NCBI GenBank assembly: GCA_002492335.1
Contig: DKYD01000054.1
Span: forward strand, 12,302 to 17,359
From: Lachnospiraceae bacterium UBA7109
GTDB taxonomy: Bacteria > Bacillota > Clostridia > Lachnospirales > Lachnospiraceae
DNA: 5,058 nucleotides
Reading direction: 5' to 3'
A program made the translations under genes and the position numbers. The notes under the pieces were generated by a model. The model searched no databases and was not told the DNA's origin. It saw nothing but the letters and a program-made list of their open reading frames with translations. Shown piece after piece: positions 1-5,058 of this stretch; position 1 is the first letter of the stretch, and each line of letters starts with the position of its first letter.

Positions 1-1000
1 CATATCTAAATGGGATCTCTTTCCCATTTTTCAATGACATTAACTGTACTAATCTGGCAATATTCCCTTCTTTCGAAACTACCGGACCCAAATCTACAGC
101 AGTTATCGTTAATCCGGGAACCAATTGCTGTAAAACAATATTCATGTTATCAATAATCTTCTTAACAGGCTCCACAGCTTCATTCGGAATTGATGCCGGT
201 ACCTCTAATGGGAACACAAGGTTGCCGAACATTTCACTCTTATTATCTCTATATCTAAAAGATAACGGTAACGCATTCATATTAATTAAGCCTTCATGTT
301 GTGTATCAATAATAAAAAGCTCTTTATTACCGAATAAATTTAGATAATTAATAACATCGATATATAATTTGATATTACAACCCTTTCTAAAACGGTTCAG
401 CATCTCTCTTGAAAAAATAAACGATCTGGACTGTGTCTGAACCAAACGTTTTGTTAAAAGAAGTTCCATAATATCTTCATCATTATTTTCCAGTAGTTCA
501 TTATATTTTGACTTAGGTATAAAAACTTCAAATGTTCTTGTATCTATAAGGGGACTCTTACGTATTTTCTCCCCTTCAGATACATAGCTAAAACTTAATA
601 CTTCGTCAAAAATCTGTGCCTTATATTTAATTTTAGTATCTTCAAGTTCATCTTCTTCAATTTGAGCCTCATCAATCACCTTCTTCATGGAAAATTGATA
701 CCAAATATTATAAAGTTCTTTTTCTTTCTGCATCTTAAATTGAAATTTAAGTGTCGCATACTTTTCATTAACATTAATATAGTCTACATATTGCTCAGGA
801 ATAGCTTTGCCGCACAGGGAAAGCTTCAACACTTGCAATGCATCAATTATTGCAGTCTTTCCGGAACCATTTTGCCCATACAATCCAACAATACTAGCCC
901 GATAATCCTTTCTGCGATTTTCAAGATCAAGCGTTCCTCTTTTTACATTTTTAAAATTCTCTATTAAAATATTTTCTATCCTAACAAAATGACTACCCAT
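1..1000 (-). CDS. AAA family ATPase with N-terminal P-loop (RecF/OLD/SMC-like), 3' end outside window
   Basis: Reverse translation from ATG at 1000 gives 333 codons without a stop up to the window edge, so the gene is partial at its C-terminus. The N-terminus has the layout of ABC/RecF-like ATPases: a short strand with 'IENFKNV' (residues 13-19), then a Walker A GQNGSGKT at 42-49 followed by AIIDAL. The residues after it (about 80-200) are charged, including an acidic run EEDELED, and fit an inserted arm or lid. Walker B and the signature motif are not seen and would lie beyond the edge. The start is supported by GGAG six bases upstream and a strong promoter. The gene is much more AT-rich than the genes to its right (16 G+C of 60 at 361-420 against 32 of 60 at 4321-4380), suggesting a separate origin. 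Proteins of this type are often phage-defence or abortive-infection ATPases, frequently with a nuclease partner; that role is inference here. The P-loop ATPase call is firm, the biological role is not. Confidence 0.87.
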   Translation of the reverse strand, partial: MGSHFVRIENILIENFKNVKRGTLDLENRRKDYRASIVGLYGQNGSGKTAIIDALQVLKLSLCGKAIPEQYVDYINVNEKYATLKFQFKMQKEKELYNIWYQFSMKKVIDEAQIEEDELEDTKIKYKAQIFDEVLSFSYVSEGEKIRKSPLIDTRTFEVFIPKSKYNELLENNDEDIMELLLTKRLVQTQSRSFIFSREMLNRFRKGCNIKLYIDVINYLNLFGNKELFIIDTQHEGLINMNALPLSFRYRDNKSEMFGNLVFPLEVPASIPNEAVEPVKKIIDNMNIVLQQLVPGLTITAVDLGPVVSKEGNIARLVQLMSLKNGKEIPFRY

Positions 1001-1032
1001 TATATTCTCCAAATACAAAATTACTTTTTAAT

Positions 1033-1061
1033 ATTATATCATTCCCTTCTCAATTTTACAA
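1033..1061 (-). promoter_or_regulatory. Sigma-A type promoter with extended -10 for the AAA ATPase gene
   Basis: On the minus strand a perfect -10 TATAAT (1033-1038) is preceded by TGA, giving an extended -10. A -35 TTGTAA (1056-1061, four of six consensus bases) lies 17 bp further upstream. The expected transcript start is about 25 bases before the ATG, leaving room for the GGAG ribosome binding site at 1007-1010. The gene therefore appears to have its own promoter and not to depend on readthrough from the operon upstream. Confidence 0.7.
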
Positions 1062-1173
1062 TATTGAACTGCAATTTCGGTACATTTTGTTTCCATTCTG
1101 TTATTCAGCATTTTATTGCAATCAATATTATTATATGCTTTACGGAAAAATTTAAACATTTTTTGCGGAAGGA

Positions 1174-1236
1174 ATAGCCAAACAGGTTTTAGTACAATTT
1201 CGTGTGGATAAGGATTTGAAACAAGATATAGTCGAT
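1174..1236 (+). pseudogene. Relic of a RelB/DinJ-family antitoxin gene, N-terminal part only
   Basis: Plus-strand translation from 1177 gives AKQVLVQFRVDKDLKQDIVD. This matches the usual start of RelB/DinJ antitoxins: a short beta strand (Q-V-L-V-Q-F-R-V-D) followed by 'D..LK.D', the first part of the ribbon-helix-helix DNA-binding and dimerisation region. The codon where Met would be expected is ATA (1174-1176). It directly abuts a purine-rich GGAAGGA that would be too close to act as a normal ribosome binding site. After Asp at 1234-1236 the frame stays open to a TAG at 1324 but no longer resembles the family; the usual 'alGm.l..a...F' helix is missing. No YafQ/RelE toxin follows. It is the only coding signal on the plus strand. 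I read it as a broken fragment left by deletion or rearrangement; chance similarity is possible but unlikely for about 20 residues. Confidence 0.55.
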
Positions 1237-1423
1237 ACCAATGTATACTGCACACCGTTAAAATTTGCAGTAACCAACAGCGAAACCACTATCACTACAG
1301 TGGCTTTGAGACTGCCAGCCATATAGGTTCGCCTCAGATAGAGCAGTAAATCCTGGCGGTCTTGAGTATAATTGTATCCGGGCTGCTGTCCTGCACCGCC
1401 TCAAATTTCACCTGCCAGAGGAT

Positions 1424-2191
1424 TTAATCTCCCGGAGCTTTGCCGATCAGCCGTATGATGTTCTTCTCATCTGCGCCCGGATACAGCTCTTTCACATGGC
1501 GGAATATCCTGTTCCATGACTCCTTCGGCTTCTCTGAATATGCCGCGGTTACCTTATCATATCCCCAGACGCTCTCCGGCGGAAGCAAGACAGAGACCGC
1601 CATGCCGTATTCTTCGCCCCGTTTGTTCTTACGTCTAATAAAATCCCGTATCACAAGATAGGTCTGCATCTGAAGCCCTGTGACCACACCGGAATAATTC
1701 TTCTCTCCGCCCTTGCCGAAGCCTGCTGCCTTCTTCAGATCCGTAGACAGGATAATTTCATCTTTATATACTGCATCGCCGTCCTCGTCTTCTCCGATGA
1801 AGAAACCCATGATCTTCTTTTCTCTGCGGCTGGCGAGGCCGTCCTGGTATCTGGCGTCAAAATCATATCCGTTTCTGCGGTAATTCGCAAAACAGGGAAG
1901 CCATTCAAGGCTGATAAAACCAGCTTTGTTTCCAAAGAATTTGCCGTATGCTACCTGTCCGCCTGCGGCAATGATCTCACGCCACTCCCACGGATCCTCC
2001 TGCCGGTTTCCTGTCCACCATTGAGCCGGCGATGTGTGCTCCTCCGCCGAAAAACCTTCTACCTCGCCTGCGAACAACGGGAGGAAACCGATTTCGTTTA
2101 TCCAGTTTACAAGTTCCTGCCATGTGCGGATTCTGTATGGATTGTCCCATTCCAGGCCGCGCATGGTCCAATTGCCGTTTTCTTCTGACAT
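1424..2191 (-). CDS. AlkZ-related family protein (putative DNA-glycosylase relative, function unproven)
   Basis: The product has 255 residues with no signal peptide or membrane segment, so it should be cytoplasmic. Visible features are 'WTMRGL' near the start (8-13), a tryptophan-rich WWTGNRQEDPWEWR (58-71), 'AYGKFF..KAGFIS' (81-94), 'FANYRRNGYDFDARY' (101-115) and QMQTYLVIRDF (174-184). From memory this pattern matches Clostridia proteins annotated as AlkZ-related, named for a distant link to the HTH_42 (AlkZ/YcaQ) glycosylases that remove alkylated or crosslinked bases. The QMQ at 174-176 recalls the catalytic Q-x-Q of AlkZ, but its position late in the protein makes the comparison weak. 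The ATG at 2191 keeps the conserved N-terminal block. Its nearest ribosome binding site is poor (AGCAGG touching the ATG, GGAAAGG 12 bases upstream), which suggests coupling to yaaA, whose stop lies 39 bp upstream. It is the last gene of the operon. Coding status is firm, enzymatic role only tentative. Confidence 0.8.
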   Translation of the reverse strand: MSEENGNWTMRGLEWDNPYRIRTWQELVNWINEIGFLPLFAGEVEGFSAEEHTSPAQWWTGNRQEDPWEWREIIAAGGQVAYGKFFGNKAGFISLEWLPCFANYRRNGYDFDARYQDGLASRREKKIMGFFIGEDEDGDAVYKDEIILSTDLKKAAGFGKGGEKNYSGVVTGLQMQTYLVIRDFIRRKNKRGEEYGMAVSVLLPPESVWGYDKVTAAYSEKPKESWNRIFRHVKELYPGADEKNIIRLIGKAPGD

Positions 2192-2230
2192 CCTGCTTCA
2201 AATCCTTTCCCCGATTCGTAATTTTCCAGC

Positions 2231-3001
2231 TCACCCTTCATTGTATTGCTCCTGATTCTGCTGTCTTTCAAACACATACTCCCTCTCTGTGGACAAATCG
2301 CTCCGGAATATATACCCAAGCCTGTGGTACTTTTGTATGTCCGCAGGCTCCTCTATGTTCTCCTCCGCCAGGAACCTTACCATGTCGCCTCTGGCCATCT
2401 TGGCGTAGGTTCCCTTTGTCACAAGCTTATTCCCTGCTTTTTCACAAAATGTGACGGTGAGGAACCGGTCTCCCTTTGTGAGGTATTTCTCAATGCATTT
2501 CGAATATTCCCTGGATGCCAGATTGATGATGAGGCCGCTTTCGTCCCGGACGGCTTCATACAATCTGCTCCCCCACAGCCCGTACAGATCCTTATGGTCC
2601 GCAACAGAGGCTTTCGCCTGCATTTCCAGCCGGTAAGGGACTACGCCGTCCATGGGCCTGAGCACGCCATAGAATGCGGACAATATCCGCAAATGCTCCT
2701 GGAGATATTCATATTGGGTCTTTTCAAATACCGCAGGGGCCATGTACTGATAAGCGATTCCCTGGTAGGCTAGCACTGCTGGCGTCAAGCCGCGTCTCAG
2801 GTCCATGTGTGCGATGCGGTCATAGTTCTCCCGGGCTATACTTTCGTTGCATTTCCATAAAGTCTGTAGTTCCTGCCGAGTCCGGCTTCTCAGCCATGAC
2901 AGGATGGCTGATGCCTGGTCCAGGAACAGGGGCAGGCTTACGGGCTCCAGAGTGTCGGAGTCTGTTTTCATTTTTTTGGCTGGTGAGAGGATGATTTTCA
3001 T
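2231..3001 (-). CDS. yaaA: Peroxide stress protein YaaA (DUF328/UPF0246)
   Basis: The product has 256 residues, close to the usual family length of about 250-258. Family motifs run in order: ILSPAKKM near the N-terminus (4-11), LAYQGIAYQYM (77-87), LRILSAFYGVLRPMD (104-118), YRLEM (123-127), LYGLWGSRLYEAV (139-151), IINLASREYSK (158-168) and TYAKMARGDMVRFL (198-211), followed by a GY at 229-230 and a C-terminal VFER. In E. coli YaaA is induced by OxyR and limits free intracellular iron, reducing Fenton damage to DNA and protein under hydrogen peroxide. The fold has a DNA-binding helix-hairpin-helix-like element; the exact biochemistry is not settled. Its ATG has AGGA six bases upstream. It lies 23 bp after the macrodomain gene and 39 bp before the AlkZ-related gene, consistent with one transcript. 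No OxyR or PerR box was recognised nearby. All motifs look intact. Confidence 0.96.
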   Translation of the reverse strand: MKIILSPAKKMKTDSDTLEPVSLPLFLDQASAILSWLRSRTRQELQTLWKCNESIARENYDRIAHMDLRRGLTPAVLAYQGIAYQYMAPAVFEKTQYEYLQEHLRILSAFYGVLRPMDGVVPYRLEMQAKASVADHKDLYGLWGSRLYEAVRDESGLIINLASREYSKCIEKYLTKGDRFLTVTFCEKAGNKLVTKGTYAKMARGDMVRFLAEENIEEPADIQKYHRLGYIFRSDLSTEREYVFERQQNQEQYNEG

Positions 3002-3024
3002 TTATTTTCCTACGGTTGGCAGTA

Positions 3025-3555
3025 CTACAGGGAAGGGCTGCTGCTTGCCTTTACTTCTGTCTCATAAGCATTTTCGGTTGCTGAATCAAATAAAACCCAT
3101 TCGACAATGTCAAAACTGTCCGGGTTATCCTCTAAAAATCTGCTGACTGTCTTTACTGCTATACTCGCTGCAAGCTTTACCGGAAATCGGTAGACTCCGG
3201 TTGATATGGACGGAAATGCAATGCTTCTTATCCCGTGCTCGAGCGCTACCTGCATGGAATGGTAATAGCAGCTTGCCAGAAGTTCTTCTTCCTTGTTGCT
3301 GCCGCCTCTCCAAATCGGCCCCACGGTATGTATTACATAGTCACATGGGAGGTTATATGCTTTTGTAATCTTTGCCTGCCCTGTTTCGCATCCGTGAAGA
3401 GTCCTGCACTCTGCTAAAAGTGCCGGGCCTGCAGCCCTGTGAATGGCACCGTCGACTCCGCCGCCTCCTAAGAGGGAGTTGTTGGCGGCGTTGACGATTG
3501 CCTGGAAGCCTATTATTTTTGTGATGTCGGATTTTATTGTTTTGAGTTGGTACAT
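3025..3555 (-). CDS. Macrodomain protein, O-acetyl-ADP-ribose deacetylase / ADP-ribosyl hydrolase (YmdB/MacroD type)
   Basis: The product has 176 residues, a stand-alone macrodomain. The ADP-ribose site is clear: NAANNSLLGGGGVDGAIHRAAG in two adjoining pieces (NAANNSLLGG 22-31, then GGVDGAIHRAAG 32-43), with Asn25 and Asp35 at the same numbers as the key residues of E. coli YmdB. The phosphate-binding loop SIAFPSISTGVYRFP is at 111-125, and VIHTVGPIW (74-82) is also typical. The family hydrolyses O-acetyl-ADP-ribose and removes ADP-ribose from acidic residues, or in some members from nucleic acids, in the cytoplasm. The open frame extends upstream to 3771, but that part overlaps the preceding gene and lacks homology. 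The start at 3555 has an excellent AAAGGAG five bases upstream and places the motifs as in the family. It is probably the first gene of the macrodomain-yaaA-AlkZ-related operon. There is no sirtuin or ADP-ribosyltransferase partner in the window. Confidence 0.95.
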   Translation of the reverse strand: MYQLKTIKSDITKIIGFQAIVNAANNSLLGGGGVDGAIHRAAGPALLAECRTLHGCETGQAKITKAYNLPCDYVIHTVGPIWRGGSNKEEELLASCYYHSMQVALEHGIRSIAFPSISTGVYRFPVKLAASIAVKTVSRFLEDNPDSFDIVEWVLFDSATENAYETEVKASSSPSL

Positions 3556-3686
3556 TTTTACTCCTTTCTTTGACGGCTGTGCCGGGGCTTCCTGATGCTG
3601 TCGCGGATAATCCCTGTATACCAGAAAATGGCATCCACCATGCCTGAAATCTTTTATTACATCTCGATAGAAAAAACATTTACTGC
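3556..3686 (-). other. 131-bp gap with a short GGCAT/ATGCC hairpin
   Basis: Between the TPR-like gene and the macrodomain gene lies GGCAT-GGTGG-ATGCC (3630-3644, minus-strand reading), a five-base-pair stem with a five-base loop followed by ATTTT. It could be a weak terminator or an attenuator, but the stem is short and the T-run is interrupted. A run of six T follows the stop of the TPR-like gene without any stem before it. I found no -35/-10 pair good enough to call, so whether the downstream operon has its own promoter here cannot be decided by eye. Confidence 0.3.
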
Positions 3687-5015
3687 CTATGCCTTGAATC
3701 CCTCCAACAGCTTCAGCAGCAGTTTCTTTCTGCGGTGCTCCTCCAGAAACGCCTGGTACCTGGTTTTCCATTCATCTGTCCACTGGTTGCTCTTCATAAT
3801 CTGGCGAATCTCCTTCAGCACGCCCACCGCATGGGCATAGTTCGACTCCTTTCCCATCTTCACATAGGACGCCGTCTCCCTCCAGTACAGCTCCACTATC
3901 TCTCTGGGGTACTGGCCGGACAACCGTTTGGAGAAATAATGTCCCTGGTCTATGCCCCATCCCCCATATTGCCCGGGATGCAGAATGTAATCGATGACTT
4001 CTTTCGTCTCATTCTTGTCCAAAAGAATGTCGAAATATGCGGAAAGGTTCCGTTCCTTGATCGTCTTCAGGATGCCTTCCTCCTCTTTGGCAAAGTCCTC
4101 CTGTGTCAGCTCCTGTCTGCATTTCTGATACAGCTTGTACAGCTCTCCCGTATTGCTGCAGGACAGCAGCTTCAGGAGGGCGGCCTTCTGCTTCCCATAC
4201 TCGCCCTTTTCCTTATAATAGCCGTGCATCAGCTCCGTAATGGTGTCCTGGCTCATCCTTTTCTTAAGGGAATCACGATACAGCTCTTCCAGGGCTTTCT
4301 GATCGTCATGCTTCACATAATACCGGAAGAGGTACTCATAGATTTCATCCATCCGCCCGTCCAGCTTCCGGAAACCTTCCTGAACAATCTGCAGCGCCTG
4401 TTTGCTGTCCCCATGCTCCTCATAATATCTGGCCAGTTCCAGATAATCCCAGGAATAGTTCAGGTTCGCCTTTTTGCTCTCCAGATATTTCCTGTCCTCT
4501 CCGCATGCGCGATAGATTCTCGACGCCCAATCCCCATAATAGGAGCTGCCGCTCTGGGAAAGCCAGTCTGCCAGATAGACTTTCTCTTCTTTCGTCCGGC
4601 ACATGGAGTCTGCCACATCCGTCAGCATATCGGAAAAGCCGCTGTTGTCCATCCACACGAAATCCAGCACCTTCTCCAGCATCTCCCTGCGGGGTTCCCA
4701 GGGTATTTCCTCGGTTTCGAGGATTTTCATCATCTTTTCCAATTCATCGCAGGCAATCTCCTCTTCTTTCTCAGGCCCTCCACCGTATTCGTTGAATTCG
4801 TCGATGATTTTGCTTGCACGGTCCCAATGGTGTTGCAATTGGTTTATGATTATGGTGGAGTAGTCTTTCGATTTCAGCGCCTTTCCCTTTTTCTGGCAGT
4901 AGTCTAATAGGGCCTGTTGGGCAGAAGGGTTCTTGCTGGTAATTGCAAGAATCATCTCCTGTAGCTCGGTGGCGTTATAGTTTTGAATTAGGTTTTTTAT
5001 CGTTTTTTTGTCCAT
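3687..5015 (-). CDS. Hypothetical helical protein with TPR-like repeats
   Basis: The product has 442 residues, highly charged and almost entirely predicted helical by eye, with no signal peptide, membrane span or catalytic motif. The centre (about 189-285) reads like degenerate TPR units: 'YLELARYYEEHGDSKQALQI' (191-210), then 'YLFRYYVKHDDQKALEEL' (228-245), then 'ELMHGYYKEKGEYGKQKAAL' (261-280). Further helix pairs continue to the C-terminus, which ends in a Lys/Leu/Arg-rich tail. Similar alpha-solenoid regions form the C-terminal part of SWIM zinc-finger proteins in Clostridia, but no CxC...CxH SWIM motif is present here. A scaffold or protein-protein interaction role is inferred. An in-frame TAG lies eight codons before the ATG, so no earlier ATG is possible. 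The ribosome binding site is weak (GGCGG 11 bases upstream), and TAATG at the start hints at coupling to an upstream gene. The next Met (residue 21) would remove an amphipathic helix. The gene is real; its function is not recognised. Confidence 0.85.
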   Translation of the reverse strand: MDKKTIKNLIQNYNATELQEMILAITSKNPSAQQALLDYCQKKGKALKSKDYSTIIINQLQHHWDRASKIIDEFNEYGGGPEKEEEIACDELEKMMKILETEEIPWEPRREMLEKVLDFVWMDNSGFSDMLTDVADSMCRTKEEKVYLADWLSQSGSSYYGDWASRIYRACGEDRKYLESKKANLNYSWDYLELARYYEEHGDSKQALQIVQEGFRKLDGRMDEIYEYLFRYYVKHDDQKALEELYRDSLKKRMSQDTITELMHGYYKEKGEYGKQKAALLKLLSCSNTGELYKLYQKCRQELTQEDFAKEEEGILKTIKERNLSAYFDILLDKNETKEVIDYILHPGQYGGWGIDQGHYFSKRLSGQYPREIVELYWRETASYVKMGKESNYAHAVGVLKEIRQIMKSNQWTDEWKTRYQAFLEEHRRKKLLLKLLEGFKA

Positions 5016-5058
5016 TATAGTATGTGCCGCCGGGTTCTAGTGTATTGTCGCATTGATA
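5015..5058 (-). CDS. Possible 3' end of an upstream gene, stop overlapping the TPR-like gene start (TAATG)
   Basis: At the right edge one minus-strand frame is open and ends in TAA whose last A is the first base of the ATG at 5015 (last residues RQYTRTRRHIL). This TAATG arrangement is typical of translational coupling and would explain the weak ribosome binding site of the TPR-like gene. A second frame is also open from the edge and runs to a TAA at 4975, overlapping by 41 bases (residues LEPGGTYYNGQ in its middle). Only one, or neither, can be real, and about 14 codons are too few to choose. Confidence 0.28.
   Translation of the reverse strand, partial: SMRQYTRTRRHIL

Larger units (their letters stand above)
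1001..1423. other. 423-bp intergenic transition region without an intact gene
   Basis: This stretch separates the AT-rich ATPase gene from the GC-intermediate operon. It holds the ATPase promoter (1033-1061), a plus-strand antitoxin relic (1174-1236), an imperfect inverted repeat (1305-1318 with 1353-1366) and a 29-codon open stretch in frame with, and just after, the stop of the AlkZ-related gene (1334-1423). Short open frames on both strands at about 989-1255 have no recognisable motifs and are AT-rich chance frames. I see no tRNA, no CRISPR repeats and no clear terminator with a T-tract. Confidence 0.6.

Noticed and set aside
1034..1255. Minus-strand 73-codon frame between the ATPase gene and the operon.
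   Set aside because: It covers the ATPase promoter and the antisense of the antitoxin relic, has no recognisable motif and no good ribosome binding site.
1152..1322. Minus-strand 56-codon frame with a hydrophobic start (SLKATVVIVVSLLVTANF) and GAGG nine bases upstream of its ATG, a possible small membrane protein.
   Set aside because: Its second half is simply the antisense of the antitoxin relic, the spacing of the ribosome binding site is long and I recognise no family. Too weak to call as a gene.
1325..1345. GGTTCGCCTC, reminiscent of a tRNA T-loop and hence an integrase attachment site.
   Set aside because: No acceptor or anticodon stem can be built around it and no direct repeat was found in the window.
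1384..1424. Possible terminator after the AlkZ-related gene (CCTC...GAGG).
   Set aside because: The stem is only four bases with a long loop and no T-tract follows on the minus strand.
3556..3771. N-terminal extension of the macrodomain frame to a Met at 3771.
   Set aside because: It overlaps the end of the TPR-like gene, has no macrodomain-like content, and the strong AAAGGAG before the ATG at 3555 gives a family-length protein.
3735..4907. Long plus-strand open frame of 390 codons opposite the TPR-like gene.
   Set aside because: It is antisense to a well-supported coding gene and its Leu/Ile/Pro/His-rich composition is typical of a reverse-complement shadow.
5014..5019. TATAAT on the minus strand overlapping the start codon of the TPR-like gene.
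   Set aside because: A -10 at the ATG would start transcription inside the gene, and there is no matching -35 of quality. Taken as coincidence.

Overview
The window looks like a piece of a low-to-moderate GC Firmicutes chromosome, most likely a Clostridia/Lachnospiraceae gut-type bacterium. This rests on the style of the protein sequences, the AGGAG-type ribosome binding sites and the gene families present, not on a marker gene. All confidently called genes lie on the minus strand, so transcription runs from right to left.

Right part (about 1424-5058): four genes of intermediate GC. From upstream to downstream they are a 442-residue helical, TPR-like protein of unknown function (3687-5015), a 176-residue macrodomain ADP-ribose hydrolase (3025-3555), the peroxide-stress protein YaaA (2231-3001) and a 255-residue protein resembling the family annotated as AlkZ-related (1424-2191). 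The last three are separated by only 23 and 39 bp and look like one operon. Its theme may be chemical or oxidative damage: ADP-ribose removal, iron/peroxide damage control and a possible DNA-repair relative. The TPR-like gene starts at the very edge of the window, and its ATG overlaps a possible stop codon of a further upstream gene.

Middle (1001-1423): 423 bp with no convincing intact gene. It holds a well-formed promoter for the leftmost gene and a plus-strand relic of a RelB/DinJ-type antitoxin (about 21 codons, ATA where ATG would be expected). It also holds an imperfect inverted repeat and a 29-codon open extension behind the stop of the AlkZ-related gene. Base composition changes across this stretch, from GC-intermediate on the right to strongly AT-rich on the left.

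Left part (1-1000): the first 333 codons of an AT-rich AAA/ABC-type ATPase gene with a clear Walker A motif. Its 3' end lies outside the window. The composition, the private promoter and the neighbouring toxin-antitoxin remnant suggest an accessory, possibly defence-related insertion beside the conserved operon. No complete new system can be demonstrated, because the gene that would define one is cut off by the window edge.
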